DNA of 64,000 nucleotides from Chryseobacterium sp. GVT01B (lineage in GTDB: Bacteria > Bacteroidota > Bacteroidia > Flavobacteriales > Weeksellaceae). Positions 1-8,486 of this stretch are shown piece after piece. Location: contig NZ_JAHXYI010000005.1 in NCBI RefSeq assembly GCF_019970045.1, forward strand, positions 186,001 to 250,000, written 5' to 3'. The notes below the pieces were generated by a model. It saw nothing but the letters and a program-made list of their open reading frames with translations, made no database searches and was not told where the DNA came from. Numbering within the stretch: position 1 is the stretch's first letter; each line of letters starts with the position of its first letter. Both the position numbers and the translations under genes were made by a program.

Positions 1-332
1 ACCAAATGTTCTTTTGGAAAGTAAGGAAGAAACCCGCAGGCAATATTAGCTAAGGAATACACTAAAATAGATCCGAAGAGCACGGAAAGTCTTCCTTTTT
101 TATCTCCGAAAATCCCCCAGAAAACACCGCCTATAAGAAGTCCCACCATCTGACAGTTCAGAATAAAGGTTCCGTCGGCATCAGGATTAAGTCCCAGTGC
201 CTTTAAACTTGGTATTCTGACGATCCCGAATAAAAGGAGGTCATAAATATCTACAAAATAGCCTAAGGCTGAAATAATAACGGGAATGGAGAAAATGTAC
301 TTCAGTTTTGAAGACATGGACAGTTCTTGCAT
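1..332 (-). CDS. MFS transporter, N-terminal part (cut by window edge)
   Basis: The reading frame starts at the ATG complementary to 330-332 (MQELSMSSKLK; a second Met at residue 6 is an alternative start) and stays open to the window edge. The visible ~110 residues contain a first membrane helix with a YFVDIYDLLL segment and the loop 2-3 signature GIFGDKKGRLSVLFGS, which is the classic major facilitator motif. This says a proton-coupled inner-membrane transporter, probably of the organic-acid or sugar type; the substrate cannot be told from the fragment. It lies downstream of rny on the same strand but is separated from it by a good hairpin terminator, so it is likely its own unit. Confidence 0.8.
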   Translation of the reverse strand, partial: MQELSMSSKLKYIFSIPVIISALGYFVDIYDLLLFGIVRIPSLKALGLNPDADGTFILNCQMVGLLIGGVFWGIFGDKKGRLSVLFGSILVYSLANIACGFLPYFPKEHL

Positions 333-354
333 TTTTAAGTTTTGATAAAAATAG

Positions 355-383
355 AAAACCTTTCAATTTCTTGAAAGGTTTTT
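355..383 (-). terminator. rho-independent terminator of rny
   Basis: A 12-bp perfect stem (355-366 with 371-382) with a 4-base loop lies just after the rny stop. Read on the minus strand the stem is followed by a T-rich stretch. Confidence 0.8.
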
Positions 384-405
384 ATTAAATATCTTTTTCT
401 GATTA

Positions 406-1974
406 TTATCTGGCAATATTCACAGCTCTCGTTTCTCTGATTACTGTTACTTTTACCTGTCCCGGATAAGTCAGTTCATTCTGAATTTTCTCTGAGATAT
501 CGTAAGAAAGTTGAGAAGCTACTTCATCGTTCACTTTCCCGCTCTCTACCATTACTCTCAGTTCTCTACCAGCCTGGATTGCATAAGCACTGGATACTCC
601 GTCGAAGCTTAATGCTGCAGATTCAAGGTCTTTCAATCTCTGGATGTATGATTCCAATACCTGTCTTCTTGCTCCCGGTCTTGCTCCTGAAATCGCATCG
701 GCAACCTGAATGATCGGAGATAATAATGATTTCATTTCAATTTCGTCGTGGTGAGCTCCGATAGCGTTCACTACTTCAGGGTTTTCACCATATTTCTCAG
801 CCCACTGCATTCCTAAAAGTGCGTGTGGTAGTTCTGATTCCTGCTCAGGAACTTTACCGATATCGTGTAAAAGACCTGCTCTTTTGGCTAGTTTCACGTT
901 TAATCCTAATTCAGCAGCCATAGTTGCAGCAATGTTAGCTACTTCTCTTGAGTGCTGTAGTAAGTTTTGTCCGTAAGAAGAACGGTATTTCATTCTACCT
1001 ACAATTTTAATCAATTCAGGGTGTAATCCGTGGATTCCTAAATCAATGATCGTTCTTTTACCTACTTCAATAATTTCCTCTTCAATTTGTTTTCTTGTTT
1101 TTTCAACGACTTCTTCAATTCTTGCCGGGTGAATTCTACCATCGGTAACCAATCTGTGAAGGGATAATCTTGCAATTTCTCTTCTTACCGGATCAAAGCA
1201 TGAAAGGAGGATCGCTTCCGGGGTATCATCAACGATGATTTCAACTCCTGTTACAGCTTCCAAAGCACGGATATTTCTACCTTCTCTACCGATAATTCTA
1301 CCTTTTACTTCATCAGACTCAATGTTGAAGACGGATACTGAATTTTCAATAGCCTGCTCAGTTCCAATTCTCTGAATAGTCTGAATAACGATTTTTCTTG
1401 CTTCGTTTTTCGCATTCATCTGAGCTTCTTCCATGATGCTCTGAACGTGTGCCTGTGCTCTTGTTTTAGCCTCAGCTCTCATGGTTTCTACCAATTCTGC
1501 TTTAGCTTCCTCTGCAGTATAATTAGATATTTTTTCAAGTATTTCTACTTTCTTAGCCGTAGCTAAATCTAATTCCTGCTGTTTTCTTTCAAGAATTTCG
1601 TTCTTCTTAGCGTAGTCTGCAATCTGTTTGTCTAAATCTTTTTCAAGTTTTCCGGTCTTGCTAAGTTCATCATTCAGCTTATGCTCTTTGTCTTTCGTTC
1701 TCTTTTCAACTTCCTGCATTTTCTTTTCACGGGACTGAATGTCTGCGTCATGCTGAGATTTCAATTCCAGGAATTTTTCTTTTGCCTGAAGGTTTTTTTC
1801 TTTCTTTATGGATTCAGCTTGTACGTTAGCTTTTTCTATAAGGTTTTCGGCATTTTTTGTTGCATCATCTATGATAAATTTTGCCTTAGTATTCAATGAG
1901 CTTTTAGAGAAAAACATCCCTATGATTGCCCCAATAACTAAGCAAATAACGCCGGCTATAATGGCTGTTGTCAT
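406..1974 (-). CDS. rny: Ribonuclease Y
   Basis: Membrane-anchored endoribonuclease that starts mRNA decay. The 522-residue protein has the family order: an N-terminal membrane helix (about residues 3-22), a long charged coiled coil (about 30-200), a KH RNA-binding domain with GRIIGREGR at 225-233, and an HD metal-phosphohydrolase domain with the catalytic His-Asp at 370-371 in LLHDIGK. Length is normal for RNase Y. The ATG start puts the membrane helix at the very N-terminus as expected. It is downstream of zapA and a 6S-like RNA on the same strand and ends in its own hairpin terminator. Confidence 0.97.
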   Translation of the reverse strand: MTTAIIAGVICLVIGAIIGMFFSKSSLNTKAKFIIDDATKNAENLIEKANVQAESIKKEKNLQAKEKFLELKSQHDADIQSREKKMQEVEKRTKDKEHKLNDELSKTGKLEKDLDKQIADYAKKNEILERKQQELDLATAKKVEILEKISNYTAEEAKAELVETMRAEAKTRAQAHVQSIMEEAQMNAKNEARKIVIQTIQRIGTEQAIENSVSVFNIESDEVKGRIIGREGRNIRALEAVTGVEIIVDDTPEAILLSCFDPVRREIARLSLHRLVTDGRIHPARIEEVVEKTRKQIEEEIIEVGKRTIIDLGIHGLHPELIKIVGRMKYRSSYGQNLLQHSREVANIAATMAAELGLNVKLAKRAGLLHDIGKVPEQESELPHALLGMQWAEKYGENPEVVNAIGAHHDEIEMKSLLSPIIQVADAISGARPGARRQVLESYIQRLKDLESAALSFDGVSSAYAIQAGRELRVMVESGKVNDEVASQLSYDISEKIQNELTYPGQVKVTVIRETRAVNIAR

Positions 1975-2017
1975 AATATATATTGAGTTTTAATTGTCTT
2001 CATATCCAAATAAAAAA

Positions 2018-2179
2018 GCCTACAATAATCCAGAGATTGAGAGTAAACTCCTAATCAACACGATTTGAACTGATTTCCATTGTCTGTAATCCGGAAATCC
2101 GGCACGCCATTCGATGGACATTTGTTCGGTAATTGTTTAGCGTTGAGTTTACCTTTAATGTGTTAGAATTATTGTAGGC
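2018..2179 (-). ncRNA. ssrS: 6S-like regulatory RNA (flavobacterial 6S type)
   Basis: The gap between zapA and rny can fold into one long rod. Bases 2018-2029 and 2168-2179 form a perfect 12-bp closing stem, and inside it a second pairing (gagtaaactc near 2041 with gagtttacc near 2145) extends the rod, leaving an open central region as in 6S RNA. On the minus strand the closing stem is followed by six T (complement of 2012-2017), giving a natural 3' end. In E. coli the 6S gene also follows zapA, and a flavobacterial 6S family is known. The role would be sequestering RNA polymerase holoenzyme. Exact ends are estimates; a covariance-model search is needed to confirm the family. Confidence 0.78.
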
Positions 2180-2202
2180 AGTAATTTTTCAGGAAAAAAA
2201 AT

Positions 2203-2490
2203 CTATTTCCCGATTTCATTCAACGACTGATTAATCTGCGTTAACCTTTCGTTGGTAGAATTAATATTTTTTTCGTAGTTAAGAGAAACTACTTCTGCAT
2301 TGGTTCCCAGTTTAAGGGCACACATAGCCAAAGCATCCTGTTTATCTCTTACATCGAAGTTCTGTTCAAAATCTTTAATCATATTCTCGATCTGCTTCCC
2401 TACTTTACGCAAAGTTTCTTCCTCTGCTGCCGGTACGTTCAGCGGATACACTCTTCCTGCAATGTTGACGGTTATTCTCCTTATCTCCAT
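2203..2490 (-). CDS. zapA: Cell division protein ZapA
   Basis: Small FtsZ-ring stabilising protein of 95 residues. It shows the ZapA N-terminal strand pattern (ITVNIAGRVYPLNVPAAEEE), then a long helix that would form the tetrameric coiled coil, including the family-typical DALAMCALKL stretch at about 52-61. It would bundle FtsZ protofilaments at the division site. Its start codon overlaps the stop of the upstream coiled-coil gene by one base, so the two are translationally coupled, and the 6S-like RNA follows it. Confidence 0.92.
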   Translation of the reverse strand: MEIRRITVNIAGRVYPLNVPAAEEETLRKVGKQIENMIKDFEQNFDVRDKQDALAMCALKLGTNAEVVSLNYEKNINSTNERLTQINQSLNEIGK

Positions 2491-2882
2491 TATAATCCAC
2501 TGTTTTGAAGCTGAGCAATACAGAAATCAATTTCTTTCACCAATCTGTTGATATGGTTTTTCATTAATCTATTGTGTTCAGGATTTCCTGATATTGCTGA
2601 ATAAAGTTTTATATTTTTTTGTTCTTCTGCTAATACCTGATTCTTTCTTCTTTCCTCATCATACTTCTTCTTCAACTCTTCATGCTCAATATTTAATTCT
2701 CTTAGATTTTCAGTAAGATTTTTATAATTCTTTTGCAGAGTCAAAATTTTTCTCTCTAATTCTGAAAAATTGTTTTCTAAATCTTGAAGCATTTCAGGTT
2801 TGTATATTCTAACTAGAAGCAAAAATAAAAAAATAATAACACTAACAAAAATAAAACGCTCTATATTTTGATATACCAACAA
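2490..2882 (-). CDS. Membrane-anchored coiled-coil protein upstream of zapA
   Basis: A 130-residue protein with one N-terminal membrane helix (about residues 9-25) followed by a charged coiled coil rich in Glu/Lys (about 30-105). I do not recognise a named family. Its stop overlaps the zapA start, which suggests a division-linked partner in the way that ZapB, another coiled coil, works with ZapA in other bacteria; that is inference from context. The only start that keeps the membrane helix is a TTG at 2880-2882, placed inside the T-tract of the preceding gene's terminator; there is no ATG before the helix. The start is therefore uncertain. Confidence 0.7.
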   Translation of the reverse strand: MLVYQNIERFIFVSVIIFLFLLLVRIYKPEMLQDLENNFSELERKILTLQKNYKNLTENLRELNIEHEELKKKYDEERRKNQVLAEEQKNIKLYSAISGNPEHNRLMKNHINRLVKEIDFCIAQLQNSGL

Positions 2883-2885
2883 AAA

Positions 2886-2907
2886 AGGAGGCGCTGATGC
2901 ACCTCCT
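2886..2907 (-). terminator. Terminator of porT
   Basis: A hairpin (aggagg at 2886-2891 with cctcct at 2902-2907) followed on the minus strand by a run of T. It ends the porT transcript and touches the start of the next coiled-coil gene. Confidence 0.7.
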
Positions 2908-2930
2908 ATGTATTTTCAATAAAATATTTT

Positions 2931-3713
2931 TTATTCAAATTTCAGAACAAACATTACGGCTCTTGTCTGTAATGTTGAGATTGCAGAAGCCCAGTAAGGA
3001 GGTGTAGTAGCGTTATCAGCCACTTTCTCATTGTTCATGAAGAATGTTCCTCTTACGGCAGGAGTCAGTTTAAATTTGTTGAAATAAAACTGGATTCCCA
3101 TTTCTGCAGACCACGCAAAATTGTGAGTCGTTGATCTGTAGATTCCCTGCATGTTATCATCTGTAGAAGTTGAGTTAGACTGAAGGTTTACAACATAGTT
3201 CACCCCCGCAGCAATGTAAGGTCTTGAATTGTACCATCTTTGTCCGTGAAGTTCCAACATTACAGGAATGTCAATTAATGTAGATTTAATTTCTCTTACT
3301 TTATCCTTTTCCTGTAAAGGGAATGGCATAAAAGGAGGATTGGTCAAAGAACCGCCTGCATAAATGTCATTGGATTGAGTATTAAAAGTCAACTGTCTTT
3401 GTGCAAACTGTAAACCTGGTTCTATCCTTACATCAAGATAATCATTCAGTCTCCATTTTGCAATAAGTCCGGCACCGAAGCTATAACTTTCCTTGGAGGT
3501 AACAAGGTTTTCATTATCATTCATCCCATATTTCGGATGCAAAACAATGCGGTAATCCAGTCTGTTCCCGTTCAAATAAAACCCCCAACTGAATTTCTGC
3601 TCGTCGAAATCTTCCAACTTATCCATTCTGTTTCGGGTTCTGAATTGCGCGTTTGCAAAAACGGCAACATTTACTGAGGTTAAAACCAGTGCTTTTAATA
3701 GAAATTTATTCAT
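2931..3713 (-). CDS. porT: T9SS outer-membrane protein PorT/SprT family
   Basis: A 260-residue outer-membrane beta-barrel protein with a signal peptide ending around ...VFANAQ (residue 22-23) and alternating amphipathic strands up to a C-terminal aromatic-rich strand (MFVLKFE). Such proteins next to ubiE are the PorT/SprT component of the type IX secretion system in Flavobacteriia, needed to move proteins with C-terminal sorting domains across the outer membrane. Two such cargo proteins are encoded in this window (54611 and 55613). It follows ubiE with a 3-base gap, so the two are co-transcribed, and it ends in a hairpin terminator. The name rests on both the protein pattern and the conserved neighbourhood. 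Confidence 0.82.
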   Translation of the reverse strand: MNKFLLKALVLTSVNVAVFANAQFRTRNRMDKLEDFDEQKFSWGFYLNGNRLDYRIVLHPKYGMNDNENLVTSKESYSFGAGLIAKWRLNDYLDVRIEPGLQFAQRQLTFNTQSNDIYAGGSLTNPPFMPFPLQEKDKVREIKSTLIDIPVMLELHGQRWYNSRPYIAAGVNYVVNLQSNSTSTDDNMQGIYRSTTHNFAWSAEMGIQFYFNKFKLTPAVRGTFFMNNEKVADNATTPPYWASAISTLQTRAVMFVLKFE

Positions 3714-3716
3714 AGG

Positions 3717-4448
3717 TTACTTTGTTGCTTTATAAATTGTGGCTATACCTAAACTTAATTTTTTATATTCTACTTTCTTAAATCCCGTATCTAAAAGAAT
3801 TTGCTTCATCTTCTCCCCGAAAGGAAAAGCATTTACAGAATCCGGAAGGTATGTATACGCCCTATTATCCTTAGAAACCAATCTGCCGATGGCAGGCAAT
3901 ATATTTTTGAAATAAAACATATAAAATGGCCCCATGAAACCCTCTACCTTTGAAAACTCCAGTATATAAACACTTTTGTTATCTTTAACTACTCTTCTTA
4001 ACTCTGCTAAACCTTTGGGAAGGTTTTCAAAATTCCTTACTCCAAATGCAACGGAAACAGCATCAAATCTATTGTCCTCGAAAGGTAAATTTTCCGCATC
4101 CCCTTTTTGCATGGAAATTTTGCCGTCTAATTTAAGTTTTTTTATTTTAATAACGCCAACATTCAGCATTTGTTGTGATAAATCTAATCCAACTACTTTA
4201 GAACCGGTTCCTTTTTCAATAGTAATTGCCAGATCTCCCGTTCCTGTAGCCACATCCAGCACTTCCTGCGGATTATCATTTTTCATCCATCTTACCAGTT
4301 TATTTCTCCACAAAACATCAATTTTCATGGATAAAACATGGTTCAGAAGGTCATACTTCGGTGCAATATTGTCGAACATATCCTCTACCTGGCTTTTTTT
4401 CGTAGCCTCTGAATTGTAGGGAGTAACTTTGGTGATATCTTTTGTCAA
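3717..4448 (-). CDS. ubiE: Demethylmenaquinone methyltransferase
   Basis: Class I SAM-dependent methyltransferase of 243 residues for the last step of menaquinone synthesis (the gene is also called menG). It begins with the family N-terminus (VEDMFDNIAPKYDLLNHVLS), has the SAM-binding motif I VLDVATGTGDLAI around residues 64-76, and the UbiE signature region FGVRNFENLPKGL around 135-147. Menaquinone is the expected quinone here and would be the electron donor for the cytochrome bd oxidase encoded at 23731-26075. The gene sits 3 bases from porT and 3 bases from the upstream hypothetical gene, forming a three-gene operon. Confidence 0.95.
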   Translation of the reverse strand: MTKDITKVTPYNSEATKKSQVEDMFDNIAPKYDLLNHVLSMKIDVLWRNKLVRWMKNDNPQEVLDVATGTGDLAITIEKGTGSKVVGLDLSQQMLNVGVIKIKKLKLDGKISMQKGDAENLPFEDNRFDAVSVAFGVRNFENLPKGLAELRRVVKDNKSVYILEFSKVEGFMGPFYMFYFKNILPAIGRLVSKDNRAYTYLPDSVNAFPFGEKMKQILLDTGFKKVEYKKLSLGIATIYKATK

Positions 4449-4451
4449 AAC

Positions 4452-5021
4452 TTAAAACTTGTAATATTCTTTATAATAATTTAGGTAATCCTGCTTTCTG
4501 AAGATTTTAGATCGGGATTCCACTTTCTGGATATTCTTGATCACTTTGTCATAGTCTTCATCCACATTGTAATAAAAATCTTCTGTGTAAAGCTTATTGA
4601 AGCGTCTGGCTCCTCCGTAATAATCTTTTCCGTCAATGACCGTTTTATCAAGGTTGGCCAGTAATGAATCTTTTTTAAGATTGTATCCATAATACTGGTC
4701 ATTTACATAGTAATCCTGATGGGTAATATTAATCAGACCACGAAGTTTATTTACTTCAAATGCCGAATCATACAGCATTTTTTTGTTCTGATCAAAAACC
4801 TGAATAGAGTTTTTCCCTTTATTCAAATCCACATGCACATACTGCCCGGCAGAGATGATTCCTTCAGATCCGTTATTGATCTTAAAGTAATACGTATTCG
4901 GGGTAGGATTATCTACAACATAATAATTCTTCTTGGCTAAAAAAAGGAAGTAGATCCCAAAGGCAACGATAAACGCCACAGCTGCAATAAGTAAGCCTTT
5001 TAAGGACGAGTTGTTTTTCAT
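4452..5021 (-). CDS. Hypothetical single-pass membrane protein
   Basis: A 189-residue protein with one N-terminal helix (about 9-29) and a soluble, Tyr- and Asn-rich remainder that would lie in the periplasm. No family is recognised. It is the first gene of the operon with ubiE and porT, with a 3-base gap to ubiE. A TAAATTTG-type promoter element lies about 25 bases upstream of its ATG. A role in envelope assembly or T9SS is possible from position only. Confidence 0.75.
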   Translation of the reverse strand: MKNNSSLKGLLIAAVAFIVAFGIYFLFLAKKNYYVVDNPTPNTYYFKINNGSEGIISAGQYVHVDLNKGKNSIQVFDQNKKMLYDSAFEVNKLRGLINITHQDYYVNDQYYGYNLKKDSLLANLDKTVIDGKDYYGGARRFNKLYTEDFYYNVDEDYDKVIKNIQKVESRSKIFRKQDYLNYYKEYYKF

Positions 5022-5043
5022 AGATTGTAAAGTACAATTTTTG

Positions 5044-5051
5044 CAAATTTA
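5044..5051 (-). promoter_or_regulatory. Promoter -7 element for the 4452-5021/ubiE/porT operon
   Basis: On the minus strand the sequence is TAAATTTG, matching the Bacteroidota -7 consensus TAnnTTTG, about 25 bases upstream of the ATG at 5021. Confidence 0.55.
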
Positions 5052-5088
5052 ATAATATTTTTAATTCTCCGTTATTAATATTAATTAT

Positions 5089-5096
5089 TAACTTTG
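5089..5096 (+). promoter_or_regulatory. Promoter -7 element for the KAS III-like gene
   Basis: TAACTTTG matches TAnnTTTG and ends 26 bases before the ATG at 5123. It is divergent from the element at 5044-5051, in a region of about 100 bp of very AT-rich DNA. Confidence 0.55.
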
Positions 5097-5122
5097 CATC
5101 TTTAAAAAAATCATATAAACGA

Positions 5123-6190
5123 ATGCCGAATACGATCATTATTGGCTCTGGATGTTATATTCCGAACAGAGTTATTGGTAGAGATTACTTCATGAATTCC
5201 GAGTTCTACACTGAAGACGGAGTAAAGATTGAAAAGCCTGTGGAAGAGACCATTGCGAAATTTGTAGAGATTACAGAAATCGAAAACAGGAGATTCATTG
5301 AGGATGATCTTTCCAACTCACAAATCGGTTATGAAGCTGCAAAAATTGCCCTTGAGGATGCAAAAGTAGACGGCGAGGAATTGGATTATATCATCTATGC
5401 AAGCAATTTCGGAGAAGTTACCGAAAACGGATATGCTGATTTTATGCCTACAATGGCAGCTAGAGTGAAGAATAAACTGGGAATCAAAAACAGAAAATGC
5501 GTAACGTATGATATGCTTTTCGGATGTCCGGGATGGGTAGAAGCAATGATTTTGGCTGATAACCTTATTAAAGCTAAAGTAGCAAAAACAATTCTTGTAA
5601 TTGGAGGTGAAACACTGAGCCGTGTAACAGATCCGCATGACAGAAACAGAATGATTTTTGCTGACGGTGCCGGAGCAGTTGTGGTAAAAGCTACTGACGA
5701 AGAAAATGTAGGAATTATTGCCCACAATACAATCTGTGACAATGGTCCGGAATTGAATTATCTTGAAAATGCCCCTTCTATCAATAAAGAAGTAGACCAA
5801 AAACGTCTTTATGTAAGAATGCTGGGAAGAAAAATATACGAATACGCTCTTAAAAACGTACCCGTTGCCATTAAAGAGACCATTACAGATGCAGGTCTTT
5901 CTATTGAAGATATAGATAAAATCTTAATTCACCAGGCAAACGCTAAAATGGATTACGCGATGATTGAAAGACTTCACAGGCTTTATGACATCAAAGAATA
6001 TGACCACGCGATCTCTCCTATGACGATTCAGGATCTTGGAAATACCTCTGTGGCAACAATTCCTACCATGTATGATTTAATAATTAAAGGAAAAATGGAG
6101 GGTCAAACGTTTAAACAAAAAGGGAACATTGTGATGACTTCGGTAGGTGCCGGAATGAACATCAATGCGCTCGTTTACAGATTTCCTTAA
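5123..6190 (+). CDS. 3-oxoacyl-ACP synthase III (KAS III/FabH-like)
   Basis: A thiolase-fold condensing enzyme of 355 residues, slightly longer than housekeeping FabH (about 320-335). The catalytic triad is visible: Cys135 in MLFGCPGW, His270 in LIHQANA and Asn307 in DLGNTSV. The motif around the Cys (FGCPG) differs from the AACSG-type motif of FabH and resembles enzymes that condense other acyl donors, so it may act on a special primer or in a secondary lipid pathway instead of starting bulk fatty acid synthesis. It stands alone with its own promoter and terminator. The family call is firm, the substrate is unknown. Confidence 0.85.
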   Translation: MPNTIIIGSGCYIPNRVIGRDYFMNSEFYTEDGVKIEKPVEETIAKFVEITEIENRRFIEDDLSNSQIGYEAAKIALEDAKVDGEELDYIIYASNFGEVTENGYADFMPTMAARVKNKLGIKNRKCVTYDMLFGCPGWVEAMILADNLIKAKVAKTILVIGGETLSRVTDPHDRNRMIFADGAGAVVVKATDEENVGIIAHNTICDNGPELNYLENAPSINKEVDQKRLYVRMLGRKIYEYALKNVPVAIKETITDAGLSIEDIDKILIHQANAKMDYAMIERLHRLYDIKEYDHAISPMTIQDLGNTSVATIPTMYDLIIKGKMEGQTFKQKGNIVMTSVGAGMNINALVYRFP

Positions 6191-6215
6191 AATATTTAAT
6201 AAACAAAAAAAATAT

Positions 6216-6250
6216 AAAAGCACAGGGAAGTTATTCTTTGTGCTTTTTTT
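6216..6250 (+). terminator. Terminator of the KAS III-like gene
   Basis: Stem aaaagcaca (6216-6224) with tgtgctttt (6239-6247), followed by a T-run. Confidence 0.8.
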
Positions 6251-6259
6251 GATCAGAAC

Positions 6260-7465
6260 ATGCAAAAGAATTTTTTAATCATCGCTGGAATCTTCCTGTT
6301 TTTGGAAGTTTATATTTATCAGACTATCAGAACACTCACTGATAATTCATGGATAAGAATCGGATATTGGGTACTTTCATTAGCCGTGTATGGGATTTTC
6401 GCTTACGAAGTCACCCACTTCCAAAGATCAGACAGAAGTACGGTAAGGGCTCAGATTATGATCTCGTTATTTTTGATTTTCATCCTTCCTAAAATTTTTG
6501 TAGTTCTGTTTTTATTAATTGATGATATCTTCAGAACCGGAGGATACCTGATCGGCTTTGCCAAGTCTTCAGAAAACTTCTTCCCGGAAAGAAGGAAATT
6601 CCTGAGCATCGTAGGCTTGGGAATGGGAGGCGTTCTTTCCGCCCTTTTCATAGACGGGATTACTTTTGGTAAATACCGCCACACCGTAAGAAGAGTAAGG
6701 GTAAAATTCAATAACCTCCCAAAAAGCTTCAAAGGATATAAAATCATCCAGATTTCTGATGTCCACAGTGGAAGCTTCTCTGACCCCAGCAAATTACAAC
6801 ATGCGATAGATCTGATTAACGAACAAAAACCTGACCTGGTATTGTTTACCGGAGATATGGTAAATAACGTTGCAGATGAGTTCAAACCTTTCATTCCGTT
6901 GTTTTCAAAAATCCAGGCCAAAGATGGTAAGTTTGCAGTATTAGGAAACCACGATTACGGAGATTATATATCCTGGGAATCACCTGCAGCCAAAAAAGAA
7001 AACCTTGATACACTGATTGGTTATGAAAAGCAGGCTGGCTTTGATATGTTGAGAAACGAACACAGAGTCATCGAAAGAAACGGAGAACAACTTTACATTC
7101 TGGGTGTTGAAAACTGGGGGTTAAAACCGTTCCCTCAATTTGGAAAAATAGATGATGCTTTAAAAAACGTACCGGAATCTGCCACAAAGATCCTGATGAG
7201 CCATGACCCTACTCATTTTGATTATGTGGTAAAAAAACACCCTGCAAACATCCACCTGACCCTTTCAGGACATACGCATGGGATGCAGTTTGGACTGGAT
7301 CTTAAAAATGTAAAATGGTCACCGGTGCAATATAAATATCCAAAATGGGCAGATTTATATGAAAGCGAAGGAAAACTACTGTATGTAAACAGAGGATTCG
7401 GAGTATTGGGATATCCGGGAAGAGTGGGTGTATTGCCGGAGATTACGCTTTTTGAGCTGAGTTAG
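6260..7465 (+). CDS. Membrane-anchored metallophosphoesterase
   Basis: Calcineurin-like phosphoesterase of 401 residues. The N-terminal ~130 residues hold three or four membrane helices; the catalytic domain follows and shows all metal-binding blocks in order: D167-x-H169 in QISDVHSG, GDMVNN, GNHDYGD, the His of LMSHDP and GHTHG. This arrangement is that of the YkuE/YaeI type family, whose members act on phosphoester bonds in lipids or nucleotides; the substrate here is unknown. The ATG at 6260 begins directly with the first helix. It follows the terminator of the previous gene by 10 bases. Confidence 0.85.
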   Translation: MQKNFLIIAGIFLFLEVYIYQTIRTLTDNSWIRIGYWVLSLAVYGIFAYEVTHFQRSDRSTVRAQIMISLFLIFILPKIFVVLFLLIDDIFRTGGYLIGFAKSSENFFPERRKFLSIVGLGMGGVLSALFIDGITFGKYRHTVRRVRVKFNNLPKSFKGYKIIQISDVHSGSFSDPSKLQHAIDLINEQKPDLVLFTGDMVNNVADEFKPFIPLFSKIQAKDGKFAVLGNHDYGDYISWESPAAKKENLDTLIGYEKQAGFDMLRNEHRVIERNGEQLYILGVENWGLKPFPQFGKIDDALKNVPESATKILMSHDPTHFDYVVKKHPANIHLTLSGHTHGMQFGLDLKNVKWSPVQYKYPKWADLYESEGKLLYVNRGFGVLGYPGRVGVLPEITLFELS

Positions 7466-7649
7466 AGATGCGGGGTTCGGGATGCGAGTTATTAGTTGCT
7501 GGTTGTTTGGTTGCGAGTTAGTTTTGTTTTGAGGGTTCGGGTTACGAGTTGCGTTTTTTTTGTTTCGAGTTTACTAGTTGCTGGTTACACAACCTTAAAC
7601 TTTAAACCTTAGATTCTCTCCCTAATCCCTTTAACCTAAAACCTGCTAC
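7466..7649. repeat. Non-coding dispersed repeat (left arm of an inverted pair)
   Basis: About 180 bp without a gene made of near-repeats of motifs such as gttcgggatgcgagtt and tagttgctggtt, then accttaaactttaaacc-like tracts. The reverse complement of most of it (about 7485-7640) is recognisable at 12815-12960, in the same order, with clear base identity. Related pieces occur at 28432-28583. Confidence 0.75.
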
Positions 7650-8402
7650 CTAAAAAATATAATCTTTCATACGGGAAGTAGCCATTTCCCGGTCATTGAG
7701 AAAAGTAAGGAGGGCATCTAGTTTGTCCTCCATTTTTTTGCCCGAAAATAAGCTTCTGTAAAAAGGAATATCAAAACGGTATTTCTTAAAATCTGTAAAT
7801 TGCCACGTGTTCAGGTAGATCAATACAAATTCTTCATTCTGTAATGTTTCCAGCACCATATTCTGATAATACTTCATCGGCAGGATCTGGAACACGAAAT
7901 CATTATAGGGAAGCTGACTGTAGGGAGAGATACTTTCAGGGACAATACTCAGTCCGTCCTCTTCTGTAATTTCCGTATCTCTTTTGAGTCTTTTGAAAGG
8001 AAAAAGAATATTGGCATTGTCGATATTGGAAACATAATTAAATTCCATCAGCTTCAAAATTTCCTGCGAAACTTTTACATCTTTCTGACGGATTCCCCTG
8101 ATCTGTTTTTCCAGAAGATCCTGAATATTTTTTTTTGCATTTTCAATTTCTTCAGGATTGGAGTCTTTATTATAAAAAGCAATTTCATGCCCTTTGGATG
8201 AAATTGCTTTTATTAAATTTTGAAGTTTTCCGACAAGAGAAATCTCTACGAAAAAACTTGATTTGATATCATGAATATCTAAAATTCTAAGAATTGCTTT
8301 GGTATTATTTTCTATAATTTTCAATCGCTCATCATCAGTAATTTGGGAGCCGTTTTTTACTTCAGCTTCAATACATGTGATGTTAAAAGTCAATAATACC
8401 AT
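7650..8402 (-). CDS. Polysaccharide deacetylase-like protein, catalytically degenerate
   Basis: A 250-residue protein with the outline of a NodB-fold deacetylase: an N-terminal strand (VLLTFNITCIEAE), a helix that ends ILDIHDIKSSFFVEIS, and GHEIAFYN, at positions equivalent to the TFDDG, KATFFV and GHEIGNH(S/T) blocks. The catalytic Asp pair and the metal-binding H-x3-H are missing (TFNIT and GHEIAFYNKD instead), so ordinary deacetylase activity is not expected. In flavobacteria similar proteins sit near polysaccharide genes, but none is visible here. It is a single gene between a repeat and threonine dehydrogenase. Confidence 0.65.
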   Translation of the reverse strand: MVLLTFNITCIEAEVKNGSQITDDERLKIIENNTKAILRILDIHDIKSSFFVEISLVGKLQNLIKAISSKGHEIAFYNKDSNPEEIENAKKNIQDLLEKQIRGIRQKDVKVSQEILKLMEFNYVSNIDNANILFPFKRLKRDTEITEEDGLSIVPESISPYSQLPYNDFVFQILPMKYYQNMVLETLQNEEFVLIYLNTWQFTDFKKYRFDIPFYRSLFSGKKMEDKLDALLTFLNDREMATSRMKDYIF

Positions 8403-8486
8403 TTAAATTAAAGTTTATATAAATTATATAAAATATTAAAAATCAGATGTTAAAAAGATTATTAATTAAAGTATTACTTTACATTA

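Noticed and set aside
1681..1993. Plus-strand ORFs over the 5' half of rny
   Set aside because: They lie fully inside the strongly supported RNase Y gene in another frame, with composition of antisense coiled-coil codons.
5318..5800. 160-residue minus-strand ORF inside the KAS III-like gene
   Set aside because: No start context or family likeness; it is the antisense of a well-supported enzyme gene.
8403..8486. Possible tRNA or small RNA between tdh and the deacetylase-like gene
   Set aside because: The gap is short, AT-rich and shows no cloverleaf or stable stem.
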